Shown piece by piece: positions 1 through 8,315 of a stretch of DNA of 35,435 nucleotides. A program made the translations under genes and the position numbers. The stretch covers positions 1 to 35,435 of the forward strand of contig JAJFII010000106.1 in NCBI GenBank assembly GCA_021775095.1, written 5' to 3'. Below the pieces are notes generated by a model. It saw only the letters and a program-made list of their open reading frames with translations. It had not been told where the DNA came from and made no database searches. Positions within the stretch are counted from its first letter, which is position 1; each line of letters begins with the position of its first letter. Source of the stretch: Rhodospirillales bacterium (GTDB lineage: Bacteria > Pseudomonadota > Alphaproteobacteria > Rhodospirillales > Casp-alpha2).

Positions 1-106
1 TGCGAAAACAAGGCTCGAATATGCCCAGCATGTCCTTGCGCTTGTTTTCTTGTATTCGTAAGCTTACGGACAAACAGAATTGCATGAAATTAATCGGTCC
101 TGACCC
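1..106 (-). mobile_element. Partial copy of a miniature inverted-repeat element, cut by the window edge
   Basis: Positions 1-106 are the reverse complement of 7982-8087, with about five mismatches over 106 bases. This is therefore the left end of the same element, in opposite orientation, with the rest lying outside the window. Its terminal sequence GGGTCAGG, read on the minus strand, starts at 106 and is preceded by TA (108-107). The element butts directly against napC: the TA plus its first G form the napC stop codon. No transposase gene is visible, so it is presumably non-autonomous. Short open frames across it are not credible genes. Confidence 0.75.
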
Positions 107-696
107 TAGTTCCAGCCTTCGACGCCAGCCATATTGGGCAATTGATGGGCGATGCCCTTATGGCAATCAATGCAGGTTTTTTCGCCGGTGCCCAGCAATC
201 GGGTATGATGATCCGCCGCCCGTGGACTTTGCAAGGTAATGTCCATGGACTCAAATTCATGACAATTGCGGCATTCCAGAGAATCGTTGGCCTTGAACCG
301 GGCCCACTCGTGTTTGGCCAGTTCGAGACGTTTATTCTGAAACTTTTCGCGGGTCGAAATGGTACCAAAGACTTTACCCCAGACCTCCTTTGACGCCGCC
401 ATTTTTCGGGCGATTTTATTTGTCCAGTTGTGTGGCACATGACAATCGGGACAGGTCGCACGGACACCGGAGCGATTGGTATAGTGGATGGTCTGTTTTA
501 ATTCGACAAAGACATTTTCACGCATTTCGTGGCAACTGATACAAAAGGTTTCGGTGTTTGTCAGTTCCAGCGCCGTGTTAAATCCGCCCCAAAATATAAC
601 CCCGGCAACAAACCCGCCGGTCGTCAATAAAAGCAAACTCAGATGACGGGCCGGACGTGCCATCAGCCGCCAAAATTCAGATATTCTTTTTATCAC
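106..696 (-). CDS. napC: NapC, membrane-anchored tetraheme c-type cytochrome
   Basis: NapC takes electrons from the quinol pool at the cytoplasmic membrane and passes them to NapB and NapA in the periplasm. The 196-residue product has one N-terminal membrane anchor (about residues 18-38) and four CxxCH heme sites: CISCH at 52, CPDCH at 82, CRNCH at 142 and CIDCH at 175, as expected for the NapC/NirT family. The start is GTG at 696, 11 bases after the napB stop, with a GGGG-containing ribosome site upstream. Length and C-terminus (GIAHQLP followed by a short tail) match the family, so the gene is complete. Oddly, its TAG stop is shared with the repeat element: T108 and A107 are flank and G106 is the first element base. 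It is the last gene of napEDABC. Confidence 0.96.
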   Translation of the reverse strand: MIKRISEFWRLMARPARHLSLLLLTTGGFVAGVIFWGGFNTALELTNTETFCISCHEMRENVFVELKQTIHYTNRSGVRATCPDCHVPHNWTNKIARKMAASKEVWGKVFGTISTREKFQNKRLELAKHEWARFKANDSLECRNCHEFESMDITLQSPRAADHHTRLLGTGEKTCIDCHKGIAHQLPNMAGVEGWN

Positions 697-707
697 GATT
701 ACTGCCC

Positions 708-1154
708 CTATTTACTAATCAGCGAATCGGCGTCAATAAACCGATTGCCGACCAGGGGTTTAGTCAGGTGCTGCGGCACATGACATTGGGTACAAAAATA
801 CCGTCTGGGGGTAACTGCAGAAAGCACCTGGCCATCGCGATCCATAAAATGGGTAACGCTGACCATCGGTGCCTGCGACCGGGCGATGGCGGTTCGGCTA
901 TGGCAGCTCAGGCATTTGTTGGTATTGAGATCGATCTGATAGCCCCGGATGTTATGGGGGATGATCGGCGGCTGCTCGGCAAAGTTTCGCACTTCGCGGA
1001 TATCCGTATTGACCAAATTCGTCATGGTCGGGGCTGGCCCGTTTTTATCCAGCGCGGCGTCGCGCAGGGTGGTGATAGGCTCGTCAGCAAAAACCAACGA
1101 ATTCATACTGACAAAAAGAAAAACGGCGATTGTCTTTTTAATGAACGTTTCCAT
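708..1154 (-). CDS. napB: NapB, periplasmic diheme cytochrome c subunit of nitrate reductase
   Basis: NapB is the small electron-transfer subunit that relays electrons from NapC to NapA. I chose the ATG at 1154, four bases after the napA stop. A longer in-frame start at 1184 would lie inside napA and precede the signal peptide. The 148-residue product begins with a Sec signal peptide (about residues 1-23, ending FADE). It has two heme sites, CLSCH at 81 and CTQCH at 121, plus His67 and His102 in contexts expected for the distal heme ligands. The ribosome site is weak, so translation is probably coupled to napA. Confidence 0.95.
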   Translation of the reverse strand: METFIKKTIAVFLFVSMNSLVFADEPITTLRDAALDKNGPAPTMTNLVNTDIREVRNFAEQPPIIPHNIRGYQIDLNTNKCLSCHSRTAIARSQAPMVSVTHFMDRDGQVLSAVTPRRYFCTQCHVPQHLTKPLVGNRFIDADSLISK

Positions 1155-1158
1155 AATC

Positions 1159-3687
1159 TTATACCGCTTCAATTCTGACGGCACATTTTTTGTAGTCCGT
1201 CTGTTTGGAAATGGGGTCGGTAGCGTCCAGGGTGACCTTGTTGATTAACTGACTGGCATCAAACCACGGGACAAAGATCAGGCCCCTTGGGGGTTTGTTA
1301 CGGCCCCGGGTTTCGACCCGCGTTCTGATTTGGCCGCGCCTAGAAATCACCCGGATTTCTGTACCACGTTTTAACCCGCGGGCCGCCGCGTCGTCGGGAT
1401 GGATAAAGGCAACGGCATCCGGGAAAGCGCGATACAATTCCGGCACCCGCTGGGTCATCGAGCCGGAATGCCAATGTTCAATGACCCGGCCGGTTGATAA
1501 CCACAGGTCAAATTCGTCGTCAGGCGATTCGGCTGGGGGTTCATAAGGCAGCGCAAAAATAACCGCCTTATTGTCGGCCTTGCCATAAAACTGATAGCCG
1601 GACCCGGCCGCGACGTAGGGATCTTCGCCTTCACGAAAACGCCAGCGGGTTTCCTTGCCGTCAACCACCGGCCAACGCAATCCACGTTCCTCGTGGTAAC
1701 GCTCGAACGGCGCCAGATCATGGCCATGTCCACGGCCGAACGCCGCATATTCTTCGAATAGGCCTTTCTGCAGATAAAATCCAAAGGCCTGGGCCTCATG
1801 ATTGGCTTTGTCTTTCGCCGTTTCTGACAACGGAAACCGATTCACATTGCCATTTTTATAAAGCACCTCATACAGGGTTTTACCCTTGTATTCCGGGTTT
1901 TTGTCCAACAACTCCTGCGGCCAGACTTCGTCTGTCAGGAACCGTTTGGAGAACTCGACCAATTGCCAAAGATCGGACATGGACTGGCCCGGCGCATCGA
2001 CCAACTGATGCCAAAACTGAGTCCGCCGTTCGGCATTTCCGTAAGCCCCCTCCTTTTCAACCCACATGGCCGTCGGCAAAATCAAGTCGGCGGCCTGGGC
2101 GGTGACGGTCGGATATGCATCGGAGACGACAATGAAATTGTCCGGGTTGCGGTATCCCGGCAGGGTCTCTTCCATCATGTTGGCTGCCGCCTGCATGTTG
2201 TTGTTCACCTGTACCCAATAGGCGTTAATTTTGCCATCCTTAAGGGCGCGGTTTTGAGCGACCGCATGGAGGCCGGGTTTGCCCGGAATGGTGCCATCAG
2301 GCAATTTCCAAATCTTTTCGGCAAAGGCCCGGTGTTTGGGATTATTGACAACCAAATCGGCCGGCAGCCGATGGGAAAAGGTGCCGACTTCGCGGGCCGT
2401 ACCACAGGCCGAGGGTTGACCGGTCAGGGAGAACGGACTGTTGCCCGGTTCGGATATTTTACCGGTCAACAAATGAATGTTATAGACCAGGTTATTGGCC
2501 CAGACGCCGCGTGTGTGCTGATTAAAACCCATGGTCCACAAGGACATCACCTTGATTTTCGGATCGGCATAAAGTTTGGCCAGTTGCAGCAGTTTGTTTT
2601 CCGGCACCCCGGACAATTTGGACACGGATTTTACGTCATAATCACTGACAAAGCGGGCGTATTCATCAAAACTCATGGGTTTCGATCCCCCCGCCTTGTC
2701 GGCATTTTTCGCCTTTTTTTCCAGCGGATGGTCAGAACGGAGCCCATAGCCAATATCGGTATTACCGCGCCTGAAGTGGGTATGTTTGTCAACGAAGGCC
2801 TGATTGACGTGGCCATTCTGAATGATGTAGTTGGCAATAAAATTGAGGATCGCCAGATCCGTCTGCGGGGTAAAAATTATGCCGTTGTCGGCCAGATCGA
2901 AACACCGGTGTTCGAAGGTCGACAGGACCGCAACCTGGACGTGGGGCGCACTGAGCCGGCGGTCGGTAATTCGCGTCCACAGGATCGGGTGCATTTCCGC
3001 CATGTTCGAGCCCCACAGAACAAACGCGTCGGCCGCTTCCATATCGTCGTAACAACCCATGGGTTCGTCGATGCCAAAGGTTCGCATAAACCCGCCAACC
3101 GCCGAAGCCATGCAATGGCGGGCGTTGGGATCAATGTTATTGGAGCGAAAACCGCCCTTCATCAGTTTTGAGGCCGCATAACCCTCCCAAACCGTCCATT
3201 GTCCGGACCCGAACATGCCAACAGCTTCCGGCCCCTTTTGATTTAGCGCCGCTTTCCATTTTTCCGCCATCACATCGAAGGCCTGGTCCCAGGAAACCGG
3301 GGTAAACGCACCATTTTTGTCGAACTTGCCGTTGGTCATGCGCAACAGGGGTTCGGTCAACCGATCATTGCCATACATGATTTTGGAAAGAAAATAACCT
3401 TTAACACAATTGAGACCACGATTGACTTCCGATTTGACGTCGCCATGGGTTGCAACGATACGCCCCGCCTTGGTGCCAACCATGACCGAACATCCCGTGC
3501 CGCAGAACCGGCAGGCGGCTTTTGACCAGGTCAGTTTGGTTTTGCTTTTATCGGTAACAAGGTTTGCCGCCGATGCGGGAACGGAGATCCCCGCCGCCGC
3601 CGCTGCGGTCGCTATCGCATGGGCTTTGATATAGTCCCGGCGGGTCAGCAAAGCGGTGGCAGGCGCGTCTGATTTTTTCGTTGCCAT
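1159..3687 (-). CDS. napA: NapA, periplasmic nitrate reductase catalytic subunit
   Basis: NapA reduces nitrate to nitrite in the periplasm at a molybdenum bis-MGD centre. The 842-residue protein carries a twin-arginine export signal (TRRDYIK around residues 15-21, hydrophobic stretch, ASA cleavage region near 40). A 4Fe-4S site follows, with Cys59, Cys62, Cys66 and Cys94, then the Mo-ligand cysteine in the HCMAS context at 192. The dinucleotide-binding fold continues to the C-terminus, so length and order are those of full NapA. The start is ATG at 3687, one base after the napD stop, with GAGG inside the end of napD. The upstream in-frame extension to 3783 only shadows napD. Tat export and maturation are expected to depend on NapD. 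Confidence 0.98.
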   Translation of the reverse strand: MATKKSDAPATALLTRRDYIKAHAIATAAAAAGISVPASAANLVTDKSKTKLTWSKAACRFCGTGCSVMVGTKAGRIVATHGDVKSEVNRGLNCVKGYFLSKIMYGNDRLTEPLLRMTNGKFDKNGAFTPVSWDQAFDVMAEKWKAALNQKGPEAVGMFGSGQWTVWEGYAASKLMKGGFRSNNIDPNARHCMASAVGGFMRTFGIDEPMGCYDDMEAADAFVLWGSNMAEMHPILWTRITDRRLSAPHVQVAVLSTFEHRCFDLADNGIIFTPQTDLAILNFIANYIIQNGHVNQAFVDKHTHFRRGNTDIGYGLRSDHPLEKKAKNADKAGGSKPMSFDEYARFVSDYDVKSVSKLSGVPENKLLQLAKLYADPKIKVMSLWTMGFNQHTRGVWANNLVYNIHLLTGKISEPGNSPFSLTGQPSACGTAREVGTFSHRLPADLVVNNPKHRAFAEKIWKLPDGTIPGKPGLHAVAQNRALKDGKINAYWVQVNNNMQAAANMMEETLPGYRNPDNFIVVSDAYPTVTAQAADLILPTAMWVEKEGAYGNAERRTQFWHQLVDAPGQSMSDLWQLVEFSKRFLTDEVWPQELLDKNPEYKGKTLYEVLYKNGNVNRFPLSETAKDKANHEAQAFGFYLQKGLFEEYAAFGRGHGHDLAPFERYHEERGLRWPVVDGKETRWRFREGEDPYVAAGSGYQFYGKADNKAVIFALPYEPPAESPDDEFDLWLSTGRVIEHWHSGSMTQRVPELYRAFPDAVAFIHPDDAAARGLKRGTEIRVISRRGQIRTRVETRGRNKPPRGLIFVPWFDASQLINKVTLDATDPISKQTDYKKCAVRIEAV

Positions 3688-3688
3688 C

Positions 3689-3991
3689 CTATATTTCCTC
3701 GATCTGGTGATAAACCAATTGTGCGTTGATGACATGCTTTTGATCCTGGATGGCTGACACCAAATCCATAAAATGCTGATCATCCCGCGCCTCCACAGTT
3801 ACAACCATACGTCCGGTTACAGCACTGGCGTGGACTTCTACGCCTTCCATGGCGTTCAGATCCGGCGTTAGGGAAGCCATATGTTCCGGCCGCGCCTGGA
3901 TCATCAAACTGGCAATGGTTGTCCGTGAAATTTTGGCTTTGAGGAAATCGCGCCGACTGGCTGATATTCCGTTTGCAGGACGATTAAGCAT
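3689..3991 (-). CDS. napD: NapD, chaperone of the NapA Tat signal peptide, with an unusual N-terminal head
   Basis: NapD is a small cytoplasmic ferredoxin-fold chaperone that binds the NapA twin-arginine signal and holds it until cofactor insertion is finished. The body (about residues 26-100) has the family pattern: [13 protein letters not shown], a central [17 protein letters not shown] strand region and a C-terminal LVYHQIEE. Ahead of it are about 25 extra residues containing SRRDFLK at 12-18, which resembles either a Tat motif or the start of NapF proteins. The initiator ATG at 3991 follows AGGAG. No later in-frame methionine would preserve the first strand, so the head appears to be translated. 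It lies between napE (39 bases upstream) and napA (1 base downstream). Confidence 0.92.
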   Translation of the reverse strand: MLNRPANGISASRRDFLKAKISRTTIASLMIQARPEHMASLTPDLNAMEGVEVHASAVTGRMVVTVEARDDQHFMDLVSAIQDQKHVINAQLVYHQIEEI

Positions 3992-4030
3992 ATTCGAGAG
4001 TGCTCCTGTTTCATAACTGCGGGCGGGTGT

Positions 4031-4189
4031 TTACGGCGCGCTCGGCGGGCCGGCCAGCAGTTGATAAATCCAAATGGCAAATCCATAGGTACCAACCAAA
4101 GCCACGGACAGGGCCGGGATCAGAACCGCCGTAATGATTAGAAAACCTTTGATTTCCTGGCCCTGGGTCGATGGTAGCGGTTCAGTCAC
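4031..4189 (-). CDS. napE: NapE, small membrane protein of the nap operon
   Basis: NapE is a one-helix membrane protein found at the head of many alphaproteobacterial nap operons; its role is not firmly known. The product is 52 residues from a GTG at 4189. It has one hydrophobic segment (about residues 16-40) and the family ending YGFAIWIYQLLAGPP. I chose the GTG because AAGGA sits six bases before it. An in-frame TTG at 4231 would add 14 residues but lacks a comparable ribosome site. It is the first gene of napEDABC. Confidence 0.85.
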   Translation of the reverse strand: MTEPLPSTQGQEIKGFLIITAVLIPALSVALVGTYGFAIWIYQLLAGPPSAP

Positions 4190-4322
4190 GGCAGTTCCTT
4201 CGCTCAATTGGGCAGCGGGCCCACTTATCAATTTTCAGGTCGGCCTACCCGGCACCAGCGTCCGCTACAATTAACAATACCGCACGCCTGAGTGGGTACC
4301 AATGTGGCAACACAATAGGCGG

Positions 4323-4365
4323 ATTCTAGACCGGCCACTGGGGGCCTGTCTTTGACATGGATCAA
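4323..4365 (-). promoter_or_regulatory. FNR/Anr-type box with -10 element upstream of napE
   Basis: TTGACATGGATCAA at 4352-4365 fits the FNR-family consensus TTGAY-N4-RTCAA on both half-sites. On the minus strand TAGAAT (4328-4323) is a five-of-six match to the -10 hexamer. If transcription starts about seven bases past it (near 4316), the box centre lies near -42.5, the normal class II activator position. The napE start is about 130 bases further. This predicts induction of nap under low oxygen, or by a related CRP-family regulator. It is inferred from sequence only. Confidence 0.7.
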
Positions 4366-4374
4366 TTGTAAATG

Positions 4375-4398
4375 AAAAAAACCTTTGATCGGCGAAGG
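4375..4398 (-). terminator. Weak candidate terminator after the LysE-type gene
   Basis: On the minus strand CCTT, a nine-base loop and AAGG (4398-4382) are followed by seven T residues (4381-4375). The stem is only four pairs, so termination would be inefficient. Its position between the exporter stop and the nap promoter is sensible. Confidence 0.3.
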
Positions 4399-4464
4399 CT
4401 GATTTCAGGGAGGGCTGCCTGATGAAACCCGCGCTTTTAACGGGGGGCCGTCGACACCATTTGT

Positions 4465-5115
4465 TTATTGGTTGAGCCGACCAGTGATTAACGAAAACGC
4501 AACGGTCCACATGACCAGACAAACGGTCCCGTCCAACAGCTGCGCGCCCCTTTGGCTGCGAAAAAAGTGAGCAACCTGGATGGCGCCAAAGGCCAGTCCA
4601 TAGAACCATATAAACGACGCAACGATGGCACCGGCAGTAAAGGACAGGCGGGAATGAAGGTCATATTGGGCGGCAACGCCACCAACCAGCACCACCGTAT
4701 CCAAATAGACATGGGGATTGAGATAGGTCAGAGCGATGGTCGTCAGGGTGATGTTCCACAGGGTTTGACGCTTCACCATATCGTCTTCCCAGTCCATGGG
4801 ATTGGGGTTAAAAACCGCAAAGGCGGATTTCAGCCCATAGACGATCAGGAAAAACCCGCCGCCCCAGGCCGCCACGGATCGCAACAATTCATCTGAGGCG
4901 ATAACCGCACCAACGCCGGCTGCTCCGATAACCATTAAAACGGCATCTGACAGGAAACACAGGGTCGCAATAAAGTAGACCCGTTCACCACGGACTCCCT
5001 GGCGGATCAAATAGGCATTTTGGGCACCAATGGCGATGATCAAGCCGCCGCCAAGCAGGAACCCTTCGAGACCAGCCCAGAGGTCGGGAGACAAAAAAGA
5101 AGACAGCTTAGACAC
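4465..5115 (-). CDS. LysE/ArgO-family amino acid exporter
   Basis: This is a predicted inner-membrane exporter of basic amino acids (LysE/YggA/ArgO branch). The 216-residue protein has about six hydrophobic segments. It carries family motifs near the N-terminus (IAIGAQNAYLIRQG, about residues 27-40) and in the middle (LNPHVYLDTVVLVGG, about 130-145). The start is GTG at 5115 with only a modest TTGGGG upstream; later starts would remove the first helix. It stands alone between ykgJ and nap. Substrate (lysine, arginine or another amino acid) cannot be decided from sequence. Confidence 0.88.
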   Translation of the reverse strand: MSKLSSFLSPDLWAGLEGFLLGGGLIIAIGAQNAYLIRQGVRGERVYFIATLCFLSDAVLMVIGAAGVGAVIASDELLRSVAAWGGGFFLIVYGLKSAFAVFNPNPMDWEDDMVKRQTLWNITLTTIALTYLNPHVYLDTVVLVGGVAAQYDLHSRLSFTAGAIVASFIWFYGLAFGAIQVAHFFRSQRGAQLLDGTVCLVMWTVAFSLITGRLNQ

Positions 5116-5223
5116 CCCAATTCGGATTACAGAGAGGCATCATATTCACATACAAAACGAAAACAATTCTTTGTTTTATTATTTCTTTCCGAGATCCATA
5201 TCCTTTCGCTCTTAAACCCGCTT

Positions 5224-5778
5224 TTAACAGTTATCAGACTCAATTGCCGGTGGCTTATTAGCGGATTCGATTTCAACAATCCGCCGATAGGCAATCAAAC
5301 AAGCTTGTACGGCAATATCTTCTGGTGCCAGTTTTTGGTCCGTCAGGGCATTGGCAACAGCTTCGATAATGGCAATAACCGCCCTGTCCTGATCGCTCGA
5401 CGTACGCGGCCGCCAATCCTTAAGGGTCGCGCTTATGGAAGGTTTTTCAGGGTCAATCCCGCTAAAAAAATGGGTGCGGCAATCATAATACTGGCAGGTT
5501 CGCGGTCGGTGGTCATAAACCGAACAACGGCCACAGTGAAGTTCTGAGCAACTGCCGTCGGGTTTTGGCAAATAAAGATTTCCGTCGTTGGTTCGCACGG
5601 CATATCCGGCTCGACAACAGGCGTTGCAATCGCCGCAGGGTACGGAAACTCCGGCGTTGGTCTCGAGGTTTTTGCCAAACTGCATGAGCCATTCATAGGC
5701 ACCGGCAGTCACGCGCGTCGGTTGTTTTGAATTGGCCGGTCGCTGTGGATTTTTTATTTTGGGTGACTTGACCATCAT
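5224..5778 (-). CDS. YkgJ-family CxxCxxCC metal-binding protein
   Basis: The 184-residue product contains CGDCNACC at residues 48-55 and a second cysteine cluster in CSELHCGRCSVYDHRPRTC. These define the YkgJ (CxxCxxCC) family, proposed to bind zinc or an iron-sulfur cluster; the cellular role is not established. The N-terminus is lysine and proline rich, with no signal peptide. I use the ATG at 5778; a TTG one codon earlier and another ATG one codon later are also possible. It lies about 200 bases after pccA with no clear terminator between, so it may be transcribed with pccA or separately. Confidence 0.85.
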   Translation of the reverse strand: MMVKSPKIKNPQRPANSKQPTRVTAGAYEWLMQFGKNLETNAGVSVPCGDCNACCRAGYAVRTNDGNLYLPKPDGSCSELHCGRCSVYDHRPRTCQYYDCRTHFFSGIDPEKPSISATLKDWRPRTSSDQDRAVIAIIEAVANALTDQKLAPEDIAVQACLIAYRRIVEIESANKPPAIESDNC

Positions 5779-5975
5779 CAATTACCAAAGATTTGTTGTT
5801 TGACGAAATTACCGTTCCCTGTCCTGCAAACCGGGCCGGGAACAAATCGAGACCTGATACGCGCCGCCTGAGATGCAGGCCCTTTGGCGGTTCTCGCCGA
5901 TCCCCACACCATCCGCTGTTATTTCGCGACGGGGCGCAAAACCAAAACCAGCAGAACACCTAAACCATCGGAACC

Positions 5976-7961
5976 CTATTCGAATTCCACTATGATTTGA
6001 TCGACCATCAAACTGTCTCCGGCCGCGGCATTTACGGATTTGATAACCTGATCCTTTTCCGCCCGCAGGACGTTTTCCATTTTCATGGCTTCCACCACCG
6101 CCAGTTCGTCGCCTGCCTTAACCTCGTCACCGGCAGCGACGGAGACGGAGACAAGCAAACCGGGCATGGGGGATAACAGCCATTTCGACGTGTCGGCCGG
6201 TTCCTTAAGGAGCATCAGTGCGTTGAGTTCCGCCGCCCGGGCCCGCAAAACAAGCACGTCCGCTTCGGCACCCCGGTAGGCAAGGCGATAGGCAATGCCC
6301 TGACGTCCCACCTGCAGGCAAACATCGCTGCCGTTCACTTTTGCCACAAATAACGGGTCCTGAAACTGCCAGTTTGTGACTACCGCCGAAGACGTACCAT
6401 CCATCGCAACTTGGTAATTGCCGTTTTCGCCGGAAACGGAAATCGGATGCTGCTGACCCCGTAAGATAACAATCCAGTCGCCGCCAACGGCCCGCGGATG
6501 GCCGCTAATTTGCCCGCTAATTTGCGCCGCCCGGTTTTGCAAGGTGTGGTGCATGACGCTGGCAACCGCGATCATGATATGTGGGTCCTGCAGCACCAGG
6601 TCCTTGGCATGAAAACCGTCCGGGTATTCGTCGGCAATAAAGTTTGTGGTCAGGTTGCCCGTGGCAAACCGCGGGTGGGCGATCAGAGCCGCCAAAAAAG
6701 CCATGTTGTGGTTGACCCCGCGGATGTAATAGCCATCCAGAGCTTTCTGTAAATTCTCAATGGCGGTCGCCCGATCTTTTCCATAGGCAATAAGCTTGGC
6801 AATCATCGGGTCGTAGTAGATTGAAATTTCGCCGCCTTCATAAACCCCGGTATCCAGACGCACCACATCGGACTCGATCGGTGCGAGATATTTAACCAGT
6901 CGACCGGTGGAAGGCATAAAGTTGCGGAACGGATCTTCAGCGTAAATGCGGGCCTCGATGGCCCAGCCCGTTAAACGCACCTCTTGCTGGCTCAGCGGCA
7001 GTTTTTCGCCGTTGGCGACACGGATCATCAGCTCAACCAAATCCAACCCGGTGATCCGTTCGGTGACCGGGTGTTCGACCTGTAATCGGGTATTCATTTC
7101 CAGAAAATAAAAATTCCGGTTTTTATCAACGATAAATTCAACGGTACCGGCCGACAGATAATCAACGGCCTTCGACAACAAAACCGCTTGTTCACCCATG
7201 GCCGCCCGGGTTTTGGCATCGAGAAAAGGCGACGGTGCTTCTTCGATAACTTTTTGGTGGCGGCGCTGAATTGAACATTCACGCTCTCCCAGATAAATCA
7301 CATTGCCATGGGAATCGCCAATGACCTGTATTTCAATGTGATGCGGTTGTTCAATGAATTTTTCGACAAACACCCGGTCATCGCCAAAGCTCGCCTTCGC
7401 TTCATTGGTTGCCCGAATCAGACCCTCCCGGCACTCTTCGTCATTATGGGCAATGCGCATGCCTTTGCCACCACCGCCAGCCGACGCCTTCAGCATCACT
7501 GGATATCCAATATCATTGGCAATCGTCACGGCATCGTCCGGATCCCTAATGGCTTCCGTATGGCCAGGAACGGTATTCACCCCAGCTGCCATGGCCAATT
7601 TTTTCGATTCGATTTTATCGCCCATGGCTTTGATTGCCAGGGGTTTTGGCCCAATGAAAGTAACACCCTGTTTTTCCAGGGTTTCCGCAAAACCGGCATT
7701 TTCCGAGAGAAACCCATAACCGGGATGAACCGCATCCGCCTGCGTCTCTTTCAGGGCACGAAGAATGTTGTCGACAACCAAATAACTTTCCGCCGAAGGT
7801 GCGGGCCCGATACAGACCGCTTCATCGGCCAACACCACATGCAAGGCGTCTCGATCGGCTTCAGAATAAACAGCGACCGTCGCGATACCCATCTTTTTTG
7901 CGGTTTTTATAACCCGACAAGCAATTTCGCCCCGGTTCGCAATTAATAGTTTCTTTATCAT
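5976..7961 (-). CDS. pccA: Propionyl-CoA carboxylase biotin-containing alpha subunit
   Basis: PccA carboxylates its own biotin with ATP and bicarbonate and hands the carboxyl to PccB, which makes methylmalonyl-CoA from propionyl-CoA. The 661-residue protein has a biotin carboxylase part (about 1-445: N-terminal IANRGEIACRV, glycine-rich ATP loop SAGGGGKGM, EMNTRLQVEHPVTE), a linker domain (about 460-590), and a C-terminal biotinyl domain with the acceptor lysine in EAMKMEN (about residue 627). Length and the mid-domain favour propionyl- over acetyl- or methylcrotonyl-CoA carboxylase, as does the pccB neighbour. The start is ATG at 7961, one codon after an in-frame TTG. No good ribosome site lies before it: only 19 bases separate it from the inserted repeat element. 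Confidence 0.95.
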   Translation of the reverse strand: MIKKLLIANRGEIACRVIKTAKKMGIATVAVYSEADRDALHVVLADEAVCIGPAPSAESYLVVDNILRALKETQADAVHPGYGFLSENAGFAETLEKQGVTFIGPKPLAIKAMGDKIESKKLAMAAGVNTVPGHTEAIRDPDDAVTIANDIGYPVMLKASAGGGGKGMRIAHNDEECREGLIRATNEAKASFGDDRVFVEKFIEQPHHIEIQVIGDSHGNVIYLGERECSIQRRHQKVIEEAPSPFLDAKTRAAMGEQAVLLSKAVDYLSAGTVEFIVDKNRNFYFLEMNTRLQVEHPVTERITGLDLVELMIRVANGEKLPLSQQEVRLTGWAIEARIYAEDPFRNFMPSTGRLVKYLAPIESDVVRLDTGVYEGGEISIYYDPMIAKLIAYGKDRATAIENLQKALDGYYIRGVNHNMAFLAALIAHPRFATGNLTTNFIADEYPDGFHAKDLVLQDPHIMIAVASVMHHTLQNRAAQISGQISGHPRAVGGDWIVILRGQQHPISVSGENGNYQVAMDGTSSAVVTNWQFQDPLFVAKVNGSDVCLQVGRQGIAYRLAYRGAEADVLVLRARAAELNALMLLKEPADTSKWLLSPMPGLLVSVSVAAGDEVKAGDELAVVEAMKMENVLRAEKDQVIKSVNAAAGDSLMVDQIIVEFE

Positions 7962-7981
7962 CAAACGGGTTCACATTCTTA

Positions 7982-8246
7982 GGGTCAGGTCTCATTAATT
8001 TCATGCAATTCTGTTTGTCAGTAAGCTTACGAATACATGAAAACAAGCGCAAGGACATGCTGGGCATATTCGAGCCTTGTTTTCGCAGAAGGCGTGAGCT
8101 TACTGACAAACCCCCTGGGGCGGGGCGCTTTAACTCTCTGGCTTCGTTGAAAAAACTTGAAAACCGTGAGGTTTCCTGCGTCTTTCCGCCTAACCGATAA
8201 GATAAATCACCTCCGCAGAATGGATGAAATTAATGGGTCCTGACCT
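7982..8246. mobile_element. Complete 265-bp miniature element with terminal inverted repeats and TA flanks
   Basis: The left end begins GGGTCAGG and runs to ATTAATTTCAT (7982-8004). The right end begins ATGAAATTAAT and runs to CCTGACCT (8224-8246). The two ends are inverted repeats matching at 20 of 23 positions. TA lies immediately outside each end (7980-7981 and 8247-8248), as a TA target-site duplication would leave. The first 106 bases recur inverted at 1-106. There is no credible coding frame, so it is non-autonomous: either a MITE mobilised by an IS630/Tc1-type transposase or a REP/RAYT-related repeat. It sits between the small membrane gene and pccA, just in front of the pccA start. 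Confidence 0.8.
8013..8110. repeat. Nested palindromes inside the miniature element
   Basis: An outer pair TTTGTCAGTAAGCT (8013-8026) and AGCTTACTGACAAA (8097-8110) encloses GAAAACAAG (8040-8048) with CTTGTTTTC (8076-8084). Inside that lies ATGC-TGG-GCAT (8058-8068). The arms are coaxial, so transcript or single-stranded DNA could form one long interrupted hairpin. The part visible in the 1-106 copy keeps the inner arms. Confidence 0.7.
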
Positions 8247-8315
8247 TAAATCAAAGGGGATAAACAGTTTTATCGGCTCGCTGCCAAATAATCCAGATCG
8301 CAATCCAAACCCCGA

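Noticed and set aside
21-239. Open frame similar in sequence to one at 7861-8109
   Set aside because: The shared peptide comes entirely from the repeat element read in matching frames; neither continues into a recognisable protein.
1963-3171. Long plus-strand open frame of about 400 codons
   Set aside because: It is antisense to napA, has no recognisable motif, and is explained by the codon bias of the real gene.
5160-5177. AT-only hairpin AAAACAA-TTCT-TTGTTTT between ykgJ and the exporter
   Set aside because: It lacks GC pairs and would be weak; it is as likely to be AT-rich promoter DNA as a terminator.
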